Shown in pieces: positions 23,372 through 28,265 of a DNA stretch of 28,341 nucleotides. Position numbers and translations under genes: made by a program. How positions within the stretch are numbered: position 1 is the stretch's first letter; every line of letters begins with the position of its first letter. Below the pieces are notes generated by a model that ran no database searches, was not told the origin of the DNA, and was given only the letters and a program-made list of their open reading frames with translations. Source of the DNA: a virus; IMG/VR virus record IMGVR_UViG_3300011115_000135, positions 1-28,341 of that record; one strand, 5' to 3'.

Positions 23372-25566
23372 ATTCTTGATCTCCTAATGCGTTTATGGGA
23401 AGCCCACATGTCGTTCAATGTAGCAGTATTTCCCGGACCTACAATAAGCGGCCTTTCAGAGGGCGCGGTACGCACTGTAGGCTCGTCGCGCCATGCAATA
23501 GCCAACATTCTGAACGCATCTGCCGGGTGCGAACAGTTATGAACTAATGCACCGTTACAAAGGCTAAATTCTTCAACGCTTGGGACGTCCATGCACCAAA
23601 CATTTTGCATTTCATTCAAAACCTGCACTTTTTCTATAACGAGCAGATGCTTTTGCGCCGTCCCCACGTTCACGATACGCTTTAACTTTGCAAGCTGGCG
23701 TACAATAAACTTGAGTGTTTCCTGATTTTCTAACCAAACAATCAAAGATGACATTGCATTGCGGACAATTTTTAGGCTCTCGCTTCCATTTTGTCCAAGA
23801 CTGCGCCCTTTGTGCATGTCTTCTATGCCAAAGTCTACCCTCTTCCGATTTATGCCAATCAGATGCTTTTTCTCTAGCTTCGGCATTAAATGATCGTTTT
23901 GGATTATTTTTAAGGGTTTCTTGCAAATGAATTTTTGCAGGAAGGCATTCAAGATTTTCCAAAGAATTGTTTTTTTTGTTGCTGTCTTTGTGGTGGATAT
24001 GACAGTCATCAGGAATTGTGCCAAACGCGACTCGCCAAGCTTCCCTATGAAGATATTTACCGCCTCGTTTAAGATATTTGTCAGCCGGAAAAATACGGAA
24101 AAGACCGCCATCGAAATATTGCGTAAGGGAGTCAAGGACGATTGGATCAGCATACCCTTCGTTAGGGATTCTGCGGATTTCCACCCGTTCTCCGTTTTGA
24201 ATAAATGATCCGGCGTACATTTCACCGTGAGTCCGTCTTTGAACGTGACCATCACAAGTGGGGCATTTTTCCGAGTTATGCGAGGGTTGCGGTATGTTTT
24301 CCAACCACATGATGTTAAAACCTTTCCTTGTTGCGGAAGGTTACTTATCTGACACATTCCGTAACGTGTCAATACCCTTGTATCTCCGGTAAAACACCAG
24401 TTATGCTTAGGCGTCGCCCTAAATGCCTTCTTATCTTCGTCAAACTCACGTTCGTACTGGCGAAGGGCCTCAATACCCTCCATGCACTTGCGTTCATCGA
24501 ACCAACAGCGTGATAACATTTGTCGAACCGCTTGGATACCGTCCTGAACCGACAAATCAGGCACAATACGCAGGTTTTGTACCCCTAAATATTCGCCAAG
24601 TTGCTCAATTATCGACTTACCCTGTGCCGCAAGTGTTTTAGCACGCGCATCATGGGGCAAATAATGCGTTCCGTAATGGTAGGGCTTTTGCGTGATGACC
24701 TTAGCCAACTCTTGTATGCTAGCACCAGACACAGCATGATAATCAATGATATGAATTTCACCAGCAATAACCTGATACCACCAAATTGCCGTGTCATCGC
24801 GGTACCCCAAGTCCCAGGCCGTATGTGTAGGCAGGCTAGGATCGTATGCAACCTCGGTAACGCGCTTTTCTTCCGTAGCAATACGCATTTCAATACCATA
24901 AAACGCACCAAGAATGGCCGCTTCAAAGCTGCACTCGTATTCCTGCATATATTGGTCTTCGGAAATCTGGGCCTTAACAGCGTTTATTTCGCTCATGGGC
25001 AAAATACCGCTTTCGGTGGCCGTCAGACGCAAGCAAAACCATTCTTCAGGGTTCATCCTAGCGGTTTGAAAAATATCCCAGAACTGATTCTTGCCTTTTG
25101 GCGTACCACCAAAGACCGCCCAGCCCTGTTTGTCCGACAATGTTGGGCGAATGACTGAACCCCATACAGAAGGCCGGAAGTCTCCATATTCGTCCATATA
25201 AATGCCATCGAAACCAAGCCCGCGCATAGCATCAGCATTATCTGCGCCGAAAAGCCTGATCTTGGCCCCATTGATAAGTTCGATTGTGAGTTCCGCTTCA
25301 TTGGCCGACTTCATGATCGGAGCGCAAAAACGTTTAAAATAATCCCAAGCCACAGATTTAGCCTGGCTTCTAAACGGCGCGATATACCCAAACAGCGGAT
25401 TAGGCGACCTGCACGTTACCGCCGCCCTAATAATATCATTTACCGCCGATACCGTTTTACCAGCACGGCGATGGGCAACGAGACAAGCCCAGCGTTGCTT
25501 CCTATTGTGAAACGGTTTGAACGATTCACGCGGTGCGTAGCTAAGCTTTATTTCTCGTTGGACCAC
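23368..25566 (-). CDS. Terminase large subunit interrupted by an intein
   Basis: The continuous frame codes for 732 residues, of which residues 391-677 are an intein, leaving a 445-residue terminase, a typical size. The ATPase part has Walker A AHRRAGKT (residues 31-38), Walker B GIYMDEYG with D125 and E126, and coupling segment VFGGTPKGK (151-159). The nuclease part has WDLGYRD with D252, LPHDAR, and the last motif CSHPADAFR, split from its upstream sequence by the intein. It packages DNA into the capsid by ATP hydrolysis and cuts the concatemer. Translation likely starts at GTG 25566; the small terminase gene overlaps by 19 bases. Activity should require protein splicing, because the last catalytic aspartate follows the intein directly. 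Confidence 0.9.
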   Translation of the reverse strand: MVQREIKLSYAPRESFKPFHNRKQRWACLVAHRRAGKTVSAVNDIIRAAVTCRSPNPLFGYIAPFRSQAKSVAWDYFKRFCAPIMKSANEAELTIELINGAKIRLFGADNADAMRGLGFDGIYMDEYGDFRPSVWGSVIRPTLSDKQGWAVFGGTPKGKNQFWDIFQTARMNPEEWFCLRLTATESGILPMSEINAVKAQISEDQYMQEYECSFEAAILGAFYGIEMRIATEEKRVTEVAYDPSLPTHTAWDLGYRDDTAIWWYQVIAGEIHIIDYHAVSGASIQELAKVITQKPYHYGTHYLPHDARAKTLAAQGKSIIEQLGEYLGVQNLRIVPDLSVQDGIQAVRQMLSRCWFDERKCMEGIEALRQYEREFDEDKKAFRATPKHNWCFTGDTRVLTRYGMCQISNLPQQGKVLTSCGWKTYRNPRITRKNAPLVMVTFKDGLTVKCTPDHLFKTENGWKSAESLTKGMLIQSSLTPLRNISMAVFSVFFRLTNILNEAVNIFIGKLGESRLAQFLMTVISTTKTATKKTILWKILNAFLQKFICKKPLKIIQNDHLMPKLEKKHLIGINRKRVDFGIEDMHKGRSLGQNGSESLKIVRNAMSSLIVWLENQETLKFIVRQLAKLKRIVNVGTAQKHLLVIEKVQVLNEMQNVWCMDVPSVEEFSLCNGALVHNCSHPADAFRMLAIAWRDEPTVRTAPSERPLIVGPGNTATLNDMWASHKRIRRSRI
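23536..24396 (-). mobile_element. Intein in the large terminase with no in-frame endonuclease domain
   Basis: Splicing blocks are visible. Block A is CFTGDTRVLTRYG, with Cys1 encoded at 24394-24396; block B is GLTVKCTPDHLF, with the T-x-x-H at intein residues 61-64. Block F is WCMDVPSVEEFSLCNG and block G is ALVHN, with Asn287 at 23536-23538. The +1 residue is Cys (23533-23535). Cys1, the terminal His-Asn and Cys+1 make it a canonical class 1 intein. The 287-residue length is above that of a mini-intein, but the segment from about residue 90 to 250 has no LAGLIDADG or HNH motif in this frame. It is Lys/Ile/Thr-rich and appears to be the out-of-frame reading of the HNH gene nested there. The insertion site is between a Trp and the C-S-H-P-A-D-A-F-R nuclease motif. 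Confidence 0.88.
23612..24310 (-). CDS. HNH endonuclease gene nested out of frame inside the intein
   Basis: This 232-codon gene is on the same strand as the terminase, with codons starting at the third base of terminase codons. It encodes a C-x-x-C (C16, C19) near the N-terminus, then an HNH_3-type core: YLHREAWRVAFG (H88), CHIHHKDSN (H106, H107) and NNSLENLECL (N119). A C-terminal zinc-finger-like element follows (NCPQC at 181-185; VYCTPAC with C203 and C207), and a basic tail. The ATG at 24310 has its own Shine-Dalgarno (AAGGAAAGG, 10 bases upstream), and a stop in this frame lies just before it. It covers intein codons 29 to 262. Most likely it makes the homing cut that spreads the intein; that is inferred. 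The protein-like sequence leaves little doubt that it is real. Confidence 0.85.
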   Translation of the reverse strand: MWLENIPQPSHNSEKCPTCDGHVQRRTHGEMYAGSFIQNGERVEIRRIPNEGYADPIVLDSLTQYFDGGLFRIFPADKYLKRGGKYLHREAWRVAFGTIPDDCHIHHKDSNKKNNSLENLECLPAKIHLQETLKNNPKRSFNAEAREKASDWHKSEEGRLWHRRHAQRAQSWTKWKREPKNCPQCNVIFDCLVRKSGNTQVYCTPACKVKAYRERGDGAKASARYRKSAGFE

Positions 25567-25868
25567 GTAATCACCAATTCAACCGGACCCTCGTCCGCGC
25601 CAGTTACTTCGGTACGCGATAGCTTGGGCACATGATATTCAATCAAGTCCGAAAAGCACTGGAAAGCAGCGCGGGGACCGTCACGCTCATGCACCTCGTC
25701 AAGCCAGCTTTGAAGGCGGTCGGTGTTGCCTTCGATAAACAATGCCAGGGCATTACGCGCATTGGCCGTGGCCTTGCCTACAGCGCCCTTGGGCCTACCA
25801 CGCGGAACGCGGTCACCCTCTTTGGCTTCTGCCTTGGACTTAAACGTCGTTTGATTCCTGCCGCCCAT
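25548..25868 (-). CDS. Terminase small subunit-like protein with AT-hook-like motif
   Basis: The 106-residue protein has an N-terminal basic stretch with VPRGRPKGAVGK, a core AT-hook pattern (R-G-R-P-K), followed by helices ANARNALALFIEGNTDRLQS and WLDEVHERDGPRAAFQCFSD and the segment LIEYHVPKLSRTEVTG typical of a widespread phage small terminase group. It would recognise the packaging site and regulate the large subunit. It lies immediately upstream of the large terminase and overlaps it by 19 bases, the usual arrangement. The ATG at 25868 follows the stop of the preceding small gene by one base. Confidence 0.8.
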   Translation of the reverse strand: MGGRNQTTFKSKAEAKEGDRVPRGRPKGAVGKATANARNALALFIEGNTDRLQSWLDEVHERDGPRAAFQCFSDLIEYHVPKLSRTEVTGADEGPVELVITWSNEK

Positions 25869-25869
25869 C

Positions 25870-26055
25870 TTACTTGCCCTTGGGTTTGTCTTTGGCTTCT
25901 AGTTCATCCATCGCCTTGGACAACATGCCACGGCGTGCATCGGCTTTATTAAATTCCTTGGCGACCTTCATGGGTACGCCAGTCTTCTTGGCAAATTCTG
26001 GGCTATGGGCCGCAGCAGCCATTAGACGCGCTTGTTTAGGGGATTTGCTTGGCAT
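25870..26055 (-). CDS. Small basic helical phage protein, first gene of the late operon
   Basis: The 61-residue product (MPSKSPKQARLMAAAAHSPE, FAKKTGVPMKVAKEFNKADA, ending KAKDKPKGK-like basic tail) is Lys/Ala-rich. The opening MPSKSxKQxRLMxAAAHNPxF with PxxVAKEFxxAD is common in phage genomes, often beside terminase genes, with no assigned function. The ATG at 26055 has AAAGGG just upstream. It is the first gene downstream of the late promoter at 26080-26108, so it and the terminase genes are the first late products. Confidence 0.78.
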   Translation of the reverse strand: MPSKSPKQARLMAAAAHSPEFAKKTGVPMKVAKEFNKADARRGMLSKAMDELEAKDKPKGK

Positions 26056-26079
26056 GGTAGCCCTTTCGATGATTTTGCA

Positions 26080-26108
26080 AGAATAAGGCTTGACACTGGC
26101 TATGTCAA
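26080..26108 (-). promoter_or_regulatory. Sigma70-like promoter for the leftward late operon
   Basis: On the minus strand the sequence reads TTGACA (26108-26103), a 17-base spacer, then TATTCT (26085-26080). The -35 box is a perfect consensus match and the -10 box matches at four of six positions, with ideal spacing. It lies 25 bases upstream of the first late gene (start 26055). I find no comparable promoter between the packed genes of the operon, so this is the main candidate for late transcription. Confidence 0.72.
26090..26108. promoter_or_regulatory. Dyad overlapping the late promoter, candidate operator
   Basis: The sequence TTGACA-N7-TGTCAA forms a 6-bp inverted repeat in which one arm is the -35 box of the late promoter. 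Such an arrangement is typical of an operator where a repressor or activator dimer could block or recruit RNA polymerase. No regulator gene is visible in the window to pair with it, and 6-bp arms with one copy could arise by chance. The position on the promoter is the main support. Confidence 0.45.
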
Positions 26109-26621
26109 CAAAAGCGGGGCCGGACGGAGTAAACTCGACGCCCAGCCCCTAGTTGAGGAGACCACCACACAGGTGCGTATATACATGTGTATTACGAAAA
26201 AGCAAGAACCGTTTTTTGCGGCCCATTTGTGGGGGCGGCCTATGTACATACGACGACCCCCCCCACCGGGATCGATGCCGGGTAGGGGTGGTACGTTATA
26301 ACATAACACTAACCTGGTCGCACATCCACGCGCCGCAGCCACGCACGCCTAGCCATGCCCATGTGCCCGAACCCACGCTCAAGCCTGTCACGCGTCACGC
26401 TAGGGCCTTGGCGATAGGGCCAGCCGACGTACCCATGATACATCGCGGTACCCATCAATAGGACGCGCCTGGTAGTGCTGGGGGATGAGTGGCTTGCCCT
26501 AGTTGCTCATGCCTTGGACAAGTCATATACACACGTTGTCAATTACGACACGGAGCGACACGTTATGCATATCGACACGAACACCCCGTTAAGGGAAACA
26601 GCACCGAGCCCAGAGGAAACC

Positions 26622-26795
26622 ATGTTTCTTGCGTTAAAGGATGGGGAAAGCTTGTTCTTTCCGCATGGCGATACAGGATCATCTGTAAGCTTTTTGGCCT
26701 TGCGTAAAAAGATTTATAGGGCTGCAGATAAAATAGGATGCAGATCAAAAATGAGGAAAGCACCAGACGGAACCAGGTTCTGGTTAGTCCGATAA
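26622..26795 (+). CDS. Small phage protein, hypothetical
   Basis: The 57-residue product (LALKDGESLFFPHGDTGSSV, SFLALRKKIYRAADKIGCRS, KMRKAPDGTRFWLVR) resembles small phage proteins with the pattern LKxGESxFxP ... RKxxYRAAxKxG ... R...DGxRxWR, known as hypothetical. The start at 26622 was preferred because GAGGAAACC lies right before it, although the frame extends to ATG 26565 and GTG 26475. It stands alone in the control region and is followed by a strong terminator. Palindromic GTACCCATG elements flank it on both sides. Function is unknown; DNA binding is possible given its charge. Confidence 0.6.
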   Translation: MFLALKDGESLFFPHGDTGSSVSFLALRKKIYRAADKIGCRSKMRKAPDGTRFWLVR

Positions 26796-26804
26796 ACCAT
26801 CCCC

Positions 26805-26833
26805 AGCCCCAGCGTAAAACCTGGGGCTTTTTC
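26805..26833 (+). terminator. Rho-independent terminator
   Basis: An 8-bp stem (AGCCCCAG and CTGGGGCT) with an 8-base loop CGTAAAAC is followed directly by TTTTT on the plus strand. It begins 10 bases after the stop of the small gene ending at 26795, and so ends that transcript before the early operon. The GC-rich stem and uninterrupted T-run make this a classic intrinsic terminator. Confidence 0.85.
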
Positions 26834-26857
26834 ATGCCTAAAATAGGCCACCCAATT

Positions 26858-26896
26858 CGTACATACATGGGTACAAGTACCCCATGTATGTGTACG
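26858..26896. repeat. Long imperfect palindrome rich in GTAC
   Basis: The arms can be written CGTAC, ATACAT, GGGTAC around an AA centre, and GTACCC, (C), ATGTAT, (GT), GTACG on the other side; bracketed bases are unpaired. That gives about 17 base pairs with one- and two-base bulges. It lies downstream of the terminator and has no T-run, so it does not look like a terminator. A protein-binding dyad or a replication structure is more likely. Confidence 0.75.
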
Positions 26897-26909
26897 TCTT
26901 TTAGGGAAG

Positions 26910-26928
26910 TTCACCCACTTTCACCCAC
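26910..26928 (+). repeat. Two direct copies of TTCACCCAC, 10-base period
   Basis: TTCACCCAC occurs at 26910-26918 and 26920-26928, one DNA helical turn apart. They stand between the long palindrome and the inverted repeat at 26931. Two copies only are a weak signal, but helical phasing is what one expects for adjacent protein-binding sites. Confidence 0.5.
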
Positions 26929-26930
26929 AT

Positions 26931-26950
26931 AGCGTACTTTAACGTACGCT
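26931..26950. repeat. Inverted repeat AGCGTAC/GTACGCT
   Basis: Seven-base arms AGCGTAC (26931-26937) and GTACGCT (26944-26950) are perfectly complementary and are separated by six bases. It shares the GTAC core with the longer palindrome upstream and with the palindrome at 26241. It is not followed by T residues, so it is more likely a binding site than a terminator. Confidence 0.6.
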
Positions 26951-26979
26951 TTGATACAAAAACATGGGGGTTTACAGAC

Positions 26980-27009
26980 TTGTGGTTGATCGCGCTCATA
27001 CACTATCAT
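26980..27009 (+). promoter_or_regulatory. Possible rightward promoter before the leader-like peptide
   Basis: TTGTGG (26980-26985) and TATCAT (27004-27009) are 18 bases apart. The -10 matches five of six consensus bases, while the -35 matches only TTG. It lies 22 bases upstream of a short reading frame with a good ribosome-binding site. Support is moderate to weak because such half-matches occur by chance. Confidence 0.35.
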
Positions 27010-27030
27010 CACAGGTTGAGAGGCATAATC

Positions 27031-27060
27031 ATGATGGATTTTGGGGGCATTTTTGCGTGA
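27031..27060 (+). CDS. Possible leader peptide, nine codons
   Basis: The frame ATG ATG GAT to TGA codes for M-M-D-F-G-G-I-F-A. GAGAGG lies 7 bases upstream, a strong ribosome-binding site for so short a frame. It follows a promoter-like pair and precedes the early genes. Short frames with good ribosome-binding sites in leaders sometimes control downstream expression. There is no conserved domain and it may be accidental. Confidence 0.3.
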   Translation: MMDFGGIFA

Positions 27061-27127
27061 GAAACGCTAGGTCTATGCGGTAACCGGCTACCATAACTTG
27101 CCATACAAAAAATCTTGCATTATCCGC

Positions 27128-27155
27128 TTGCACCAACGCAAGCCCCATGCATAAT
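27128..27155 (+). promoter_or_regulatory. Possible promoter of the rightward early operon
   Basis: TTGCAC (27128-27133), a 16-base spacer and CATAAT (27150-27155) read towards the DUF7249-like gene at 27190. The -10 box matches five of six consensus positions and the -35 matches four. The distance to the ATG (34 bases) leaves room for a short leader with AAGGACACAATCAC as the ribosome-binding site. It is the most likely start of the early operon in this window. Confidence 0.5.
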
Positions 27156-27189
27156 AACAACGCAACCACACACACAAGGACACAATCAC

Positions 27190-27444
27190 ATGACCGATAC
27201 AAAATGCAATGGCTGGACAAATGCCGCAACTTGGACCGTCAATCTATGGTTTGGTGACCATTGGCATGACCGACAAAACGACGGCGAAACAATCAACGTC
27301 GCCGCAATGCGCGAAGAAATAGAAGATTATATCGAGGCGCTTATGGGCGAAAAGCCTAATGGCTTTATCCGCGATATGTTAGATTTGGGCCGAGTCAATT
27401 GGTACGAACTTGCAAGCCACTATCAAGCGGAAGACGCCGCATGA
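27190..27444 (+). CDS. Small early protein, DUF7249-like
   Basis: Start at ATG 27190 (AAGGA upstream); an in-frame TTG further upstream is not needed. The 84-residue product begins MTDTKCNGWTNAATWTVNLW and FGDHWHDRQNDGETINV, the N-G-W-T-N-x-x-T-W-x-V-N-L-W pattern of a small phage family known to me only as DUF7249. The rest is helical (EEIEDYIEALMGEKPNGFIR, LGRVNWYELASHYQAEDAA). It is the first gene of the early string. The role is unknown; proteins of this kind are usually host-takeover or accessory factors. Confidence 0.7.
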   Translation: MTDTKCNGWTNAATWTVNLWFGDHWHDRQNDGETINVAAMREEIEDYIEALMGEKPNGFIRDMLDLGRVNWYELASHYQAEDAA

Positions 27445-27539
27445 GCCGCATGAGCCCCGAAACCAAAGACGCAATCCTATTCGTCACAACCACCGTCTTA
27501 TTCTTCGCCATGCTAATAGCCCCATGGCTGATATTTTAA
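27441..27539 (+). CDS. Very small membrane protein (32 residues)
   Basis: ATG at 27441 overlaps the TGA of the previous gene (ATGA), and the frame ends at 27539. The protein begins MSRMSPETKDAILFVTTTVL and continues FFAMLIAPWLIF: a polar start with one uninterrupted hydrophobic segment, that is a single-pass membrane peptide. Coupling to the gene before and the clean hydrophobic profile argue that it is real. Tiny membrane proteins in early operons may act in superinfection exclusion or host membrane changes, but nothing here identifies the role. Confidence 0.6.
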   Translation: MSRMSPETKDAILFVTTTVLFFAMLIAPWLIF

Positions 27540-27562
27540 CCACCAACACGAAAGGCCACCCA

Positions 27563-27733
27563 ATGAACACGCAAGAACAAACGAACGCCTACTTAATCGC
27601 GGCATTGCAACGTATCGAAAACTTATCAGGATGCGCGCCTAATGATGACGAGGAAAAGGCCGGGGAAGCGTTCACGCTAATTATGAACCTCGCCCGGTCG
27701 GCAATCAATAGAACGCAAGAGGTCGCCCAATGA
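27563..27733 (+). CDS. Small hypothetical early protein
   Basis: The ATG at 27563 is preceded by AAAGGCCACCCA. The 56-residue product (MNTQEQTNAYLIAALQRIEN, LSGCAPNDDEEKAGEAFTLI, MNLARSAINRTQEVAQ) is helical and polar. Upstream in-frame codons shadow the neighbouring genes, so the longer reading is rejected. Its stop overlaps the start of the DUF6378-like gene (ATGA), consistent with co-translation. No family is recognised. Confidence 0.6.
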   Translation: MNTQEQTNAYLIAALQRIENLSGCAPNDDEEKAGEAFTLIMNLARSAINRTQEVAQ

Positions 27734-28017
27734 AACGCGACGCAATCCTTGACCATGCCAAGCTTCTAATCAACGGCCATCGCGCCAATGATTACGGTGA
27801 CGCCGAGTTAAACTTTACGCACATCGCCCAAGGCTGGCAGATAATTTTAGGCAGCCATAGCCATATCAGCGCGGCCCAGGTCGCATTGTGCCTCGATTGG
27901 CTCAAAACATGCCGCTTGGTTAAGACCCCCGAACATCTGGATAGTTATGCGGACAAGCTTGGCTACACCGCCCTTGCCGCTGAAATCGCAACGAAAGGAC
28001 AAAACAATGACCTATGA
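27730..28017 (+). CDS. DUF6378-like phage protein
   Basis: The 95 residues (MKRDAILDHAKLLINGHRAN, DYGDAELNFTHIAQGWQIIL, SAAQVALCLDWLKTCRLVKT, PEHLDSYADKLGYTALAAEI) match the layout of phage DUF6378 proteins: an A-K-x-L-I-N-G-x-R-x-x-D-Y-G-D-A start, a tryptophan helix and an L-D-S-Y-A-D-K-L-G-Y-T-A-L end. The D-Y-G-D and H-x-D-S-x-x-D residues could bind metal or nucleotide, as in related nucleotide-pool proteins, but this is uncertain. The start is translationally coupled to the previous gene. Confidence 0.78.
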   Translation: MKRDAILDHAKLLINGHRANDYGDAELNFTHIAQGWQIILGSHSHISAAQVALCLDWLKTCRLVKTPEHLDSYADKLGYTALAAEIATKGQNNDL

Positions 28018-28264
28018 GACATTTCCGGACGCGCAACCCTTGGACCCGGAAGAGTATGCGGAATTAAACGCCAATGACGATTGGAAACACCTGATCACGG
28101 AAATTGATGGCAAGTTTTACAATGAGGAAGACTTGTACCGTTGCGACGAATGCGACGATACATTTATTGAACATGCCCTACTAAACGACGACGGCCATTG
28201 CCAGCTTTGCGCGGACGATCTAGCTGCCGAGGCCCAACACCAACGCCAAGAAAGGCCATGGTAA
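28007..28264 (+). CDS. Small zinc-ribbon-like early protein
   Basis: From the ATG at 28007 (ribosome-binding site AAAGGAC) the product has 85 residues: MTYETFPDAQPLDPEEYAEL then a basic and acidic mixed region and YRCDECDDTFIEHALLND with DGHCQLCADDLAAE. Two C-x-x-C pairs about 20 residues apart form a probable zinc ribbon. It overlaps the previous gene by 11 bases. Such single-ribbon proteins often bind nucleic acids or host proteins; no specific family is identified. Confidence 0.65.
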   Translation: MTYETFPDAQPLDPEEYAELNANDDWKHLITEIDGKFYNEEDLYRCDECDDTFIEHALLNDDGHCQLCADDLAAEAQHQRQERPW

Positions 28265-28265
28265 A

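Larger units (their letters stand above)
26056..26621 (+). other. Non-coding control region, left part
   Basis: I see no convincing gene in this 566-base stretch between the leftward late operon and the small rightward gene at 26622. It holds the leftward late promoter (26080-26108), a perfect 10-bp palindrome TATGTACATA at 26241-26250, an 8-bp palindrome GTTATAAC at 26295-26302, a run of eight C near 26256, and two GTACCCAT copies at 26429 and 26448. Possible open frames here have no family resemblance, and frames reaching 26622 can be read as upstream extensions. Composition is GC-rich in the middle. A weak rightward promoter-like pair (TTGCTC, 17 bases, TATACA) lies at 26503-26531. Confidence 0.55.
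26834..27189 (+). other. Non-coding control region, right part
   Basis: No protein of family-like appearance is encoded in these 356 bases apart from a possible 9-codon leader at 27031. The stretch contains the long palindrome at 26858-26896, two 10-base-period repeats at 26910-26928, an inverted repeat at 26931-26950, and two promoter-like pairs reading rightwards (26980-27009 and 27128-27155) towards the early genes. The density of palindromes and short repeats is high compared with coding parts. An origin or early-control function is an inference. Confidence 0.5.

Noticed and set aside
23536-24396. Group I intron with an endonuclease frame, instead of an intein
   Set aside because: The terminase frame is continuous through the element, and Cys1, the T-x-x-H block, His-Asn at the end and Cys+1 match inteins. 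I saw no intron-type conserved elements.
26100-26461. Several open frames in the control region as possible genes
   Set aside because: They have no family resemblance, poor start sites and mutual overlap on both strands; the sequence looks regulatory.
27410-27562. N-terminal extension of the gene at 27563
   Set aside because: It overlaps two coupled genes in another frame and is very Arg/His/Asn/Pro-rich like shadow sequence; a Shine-Dalgarno precedes 27563.
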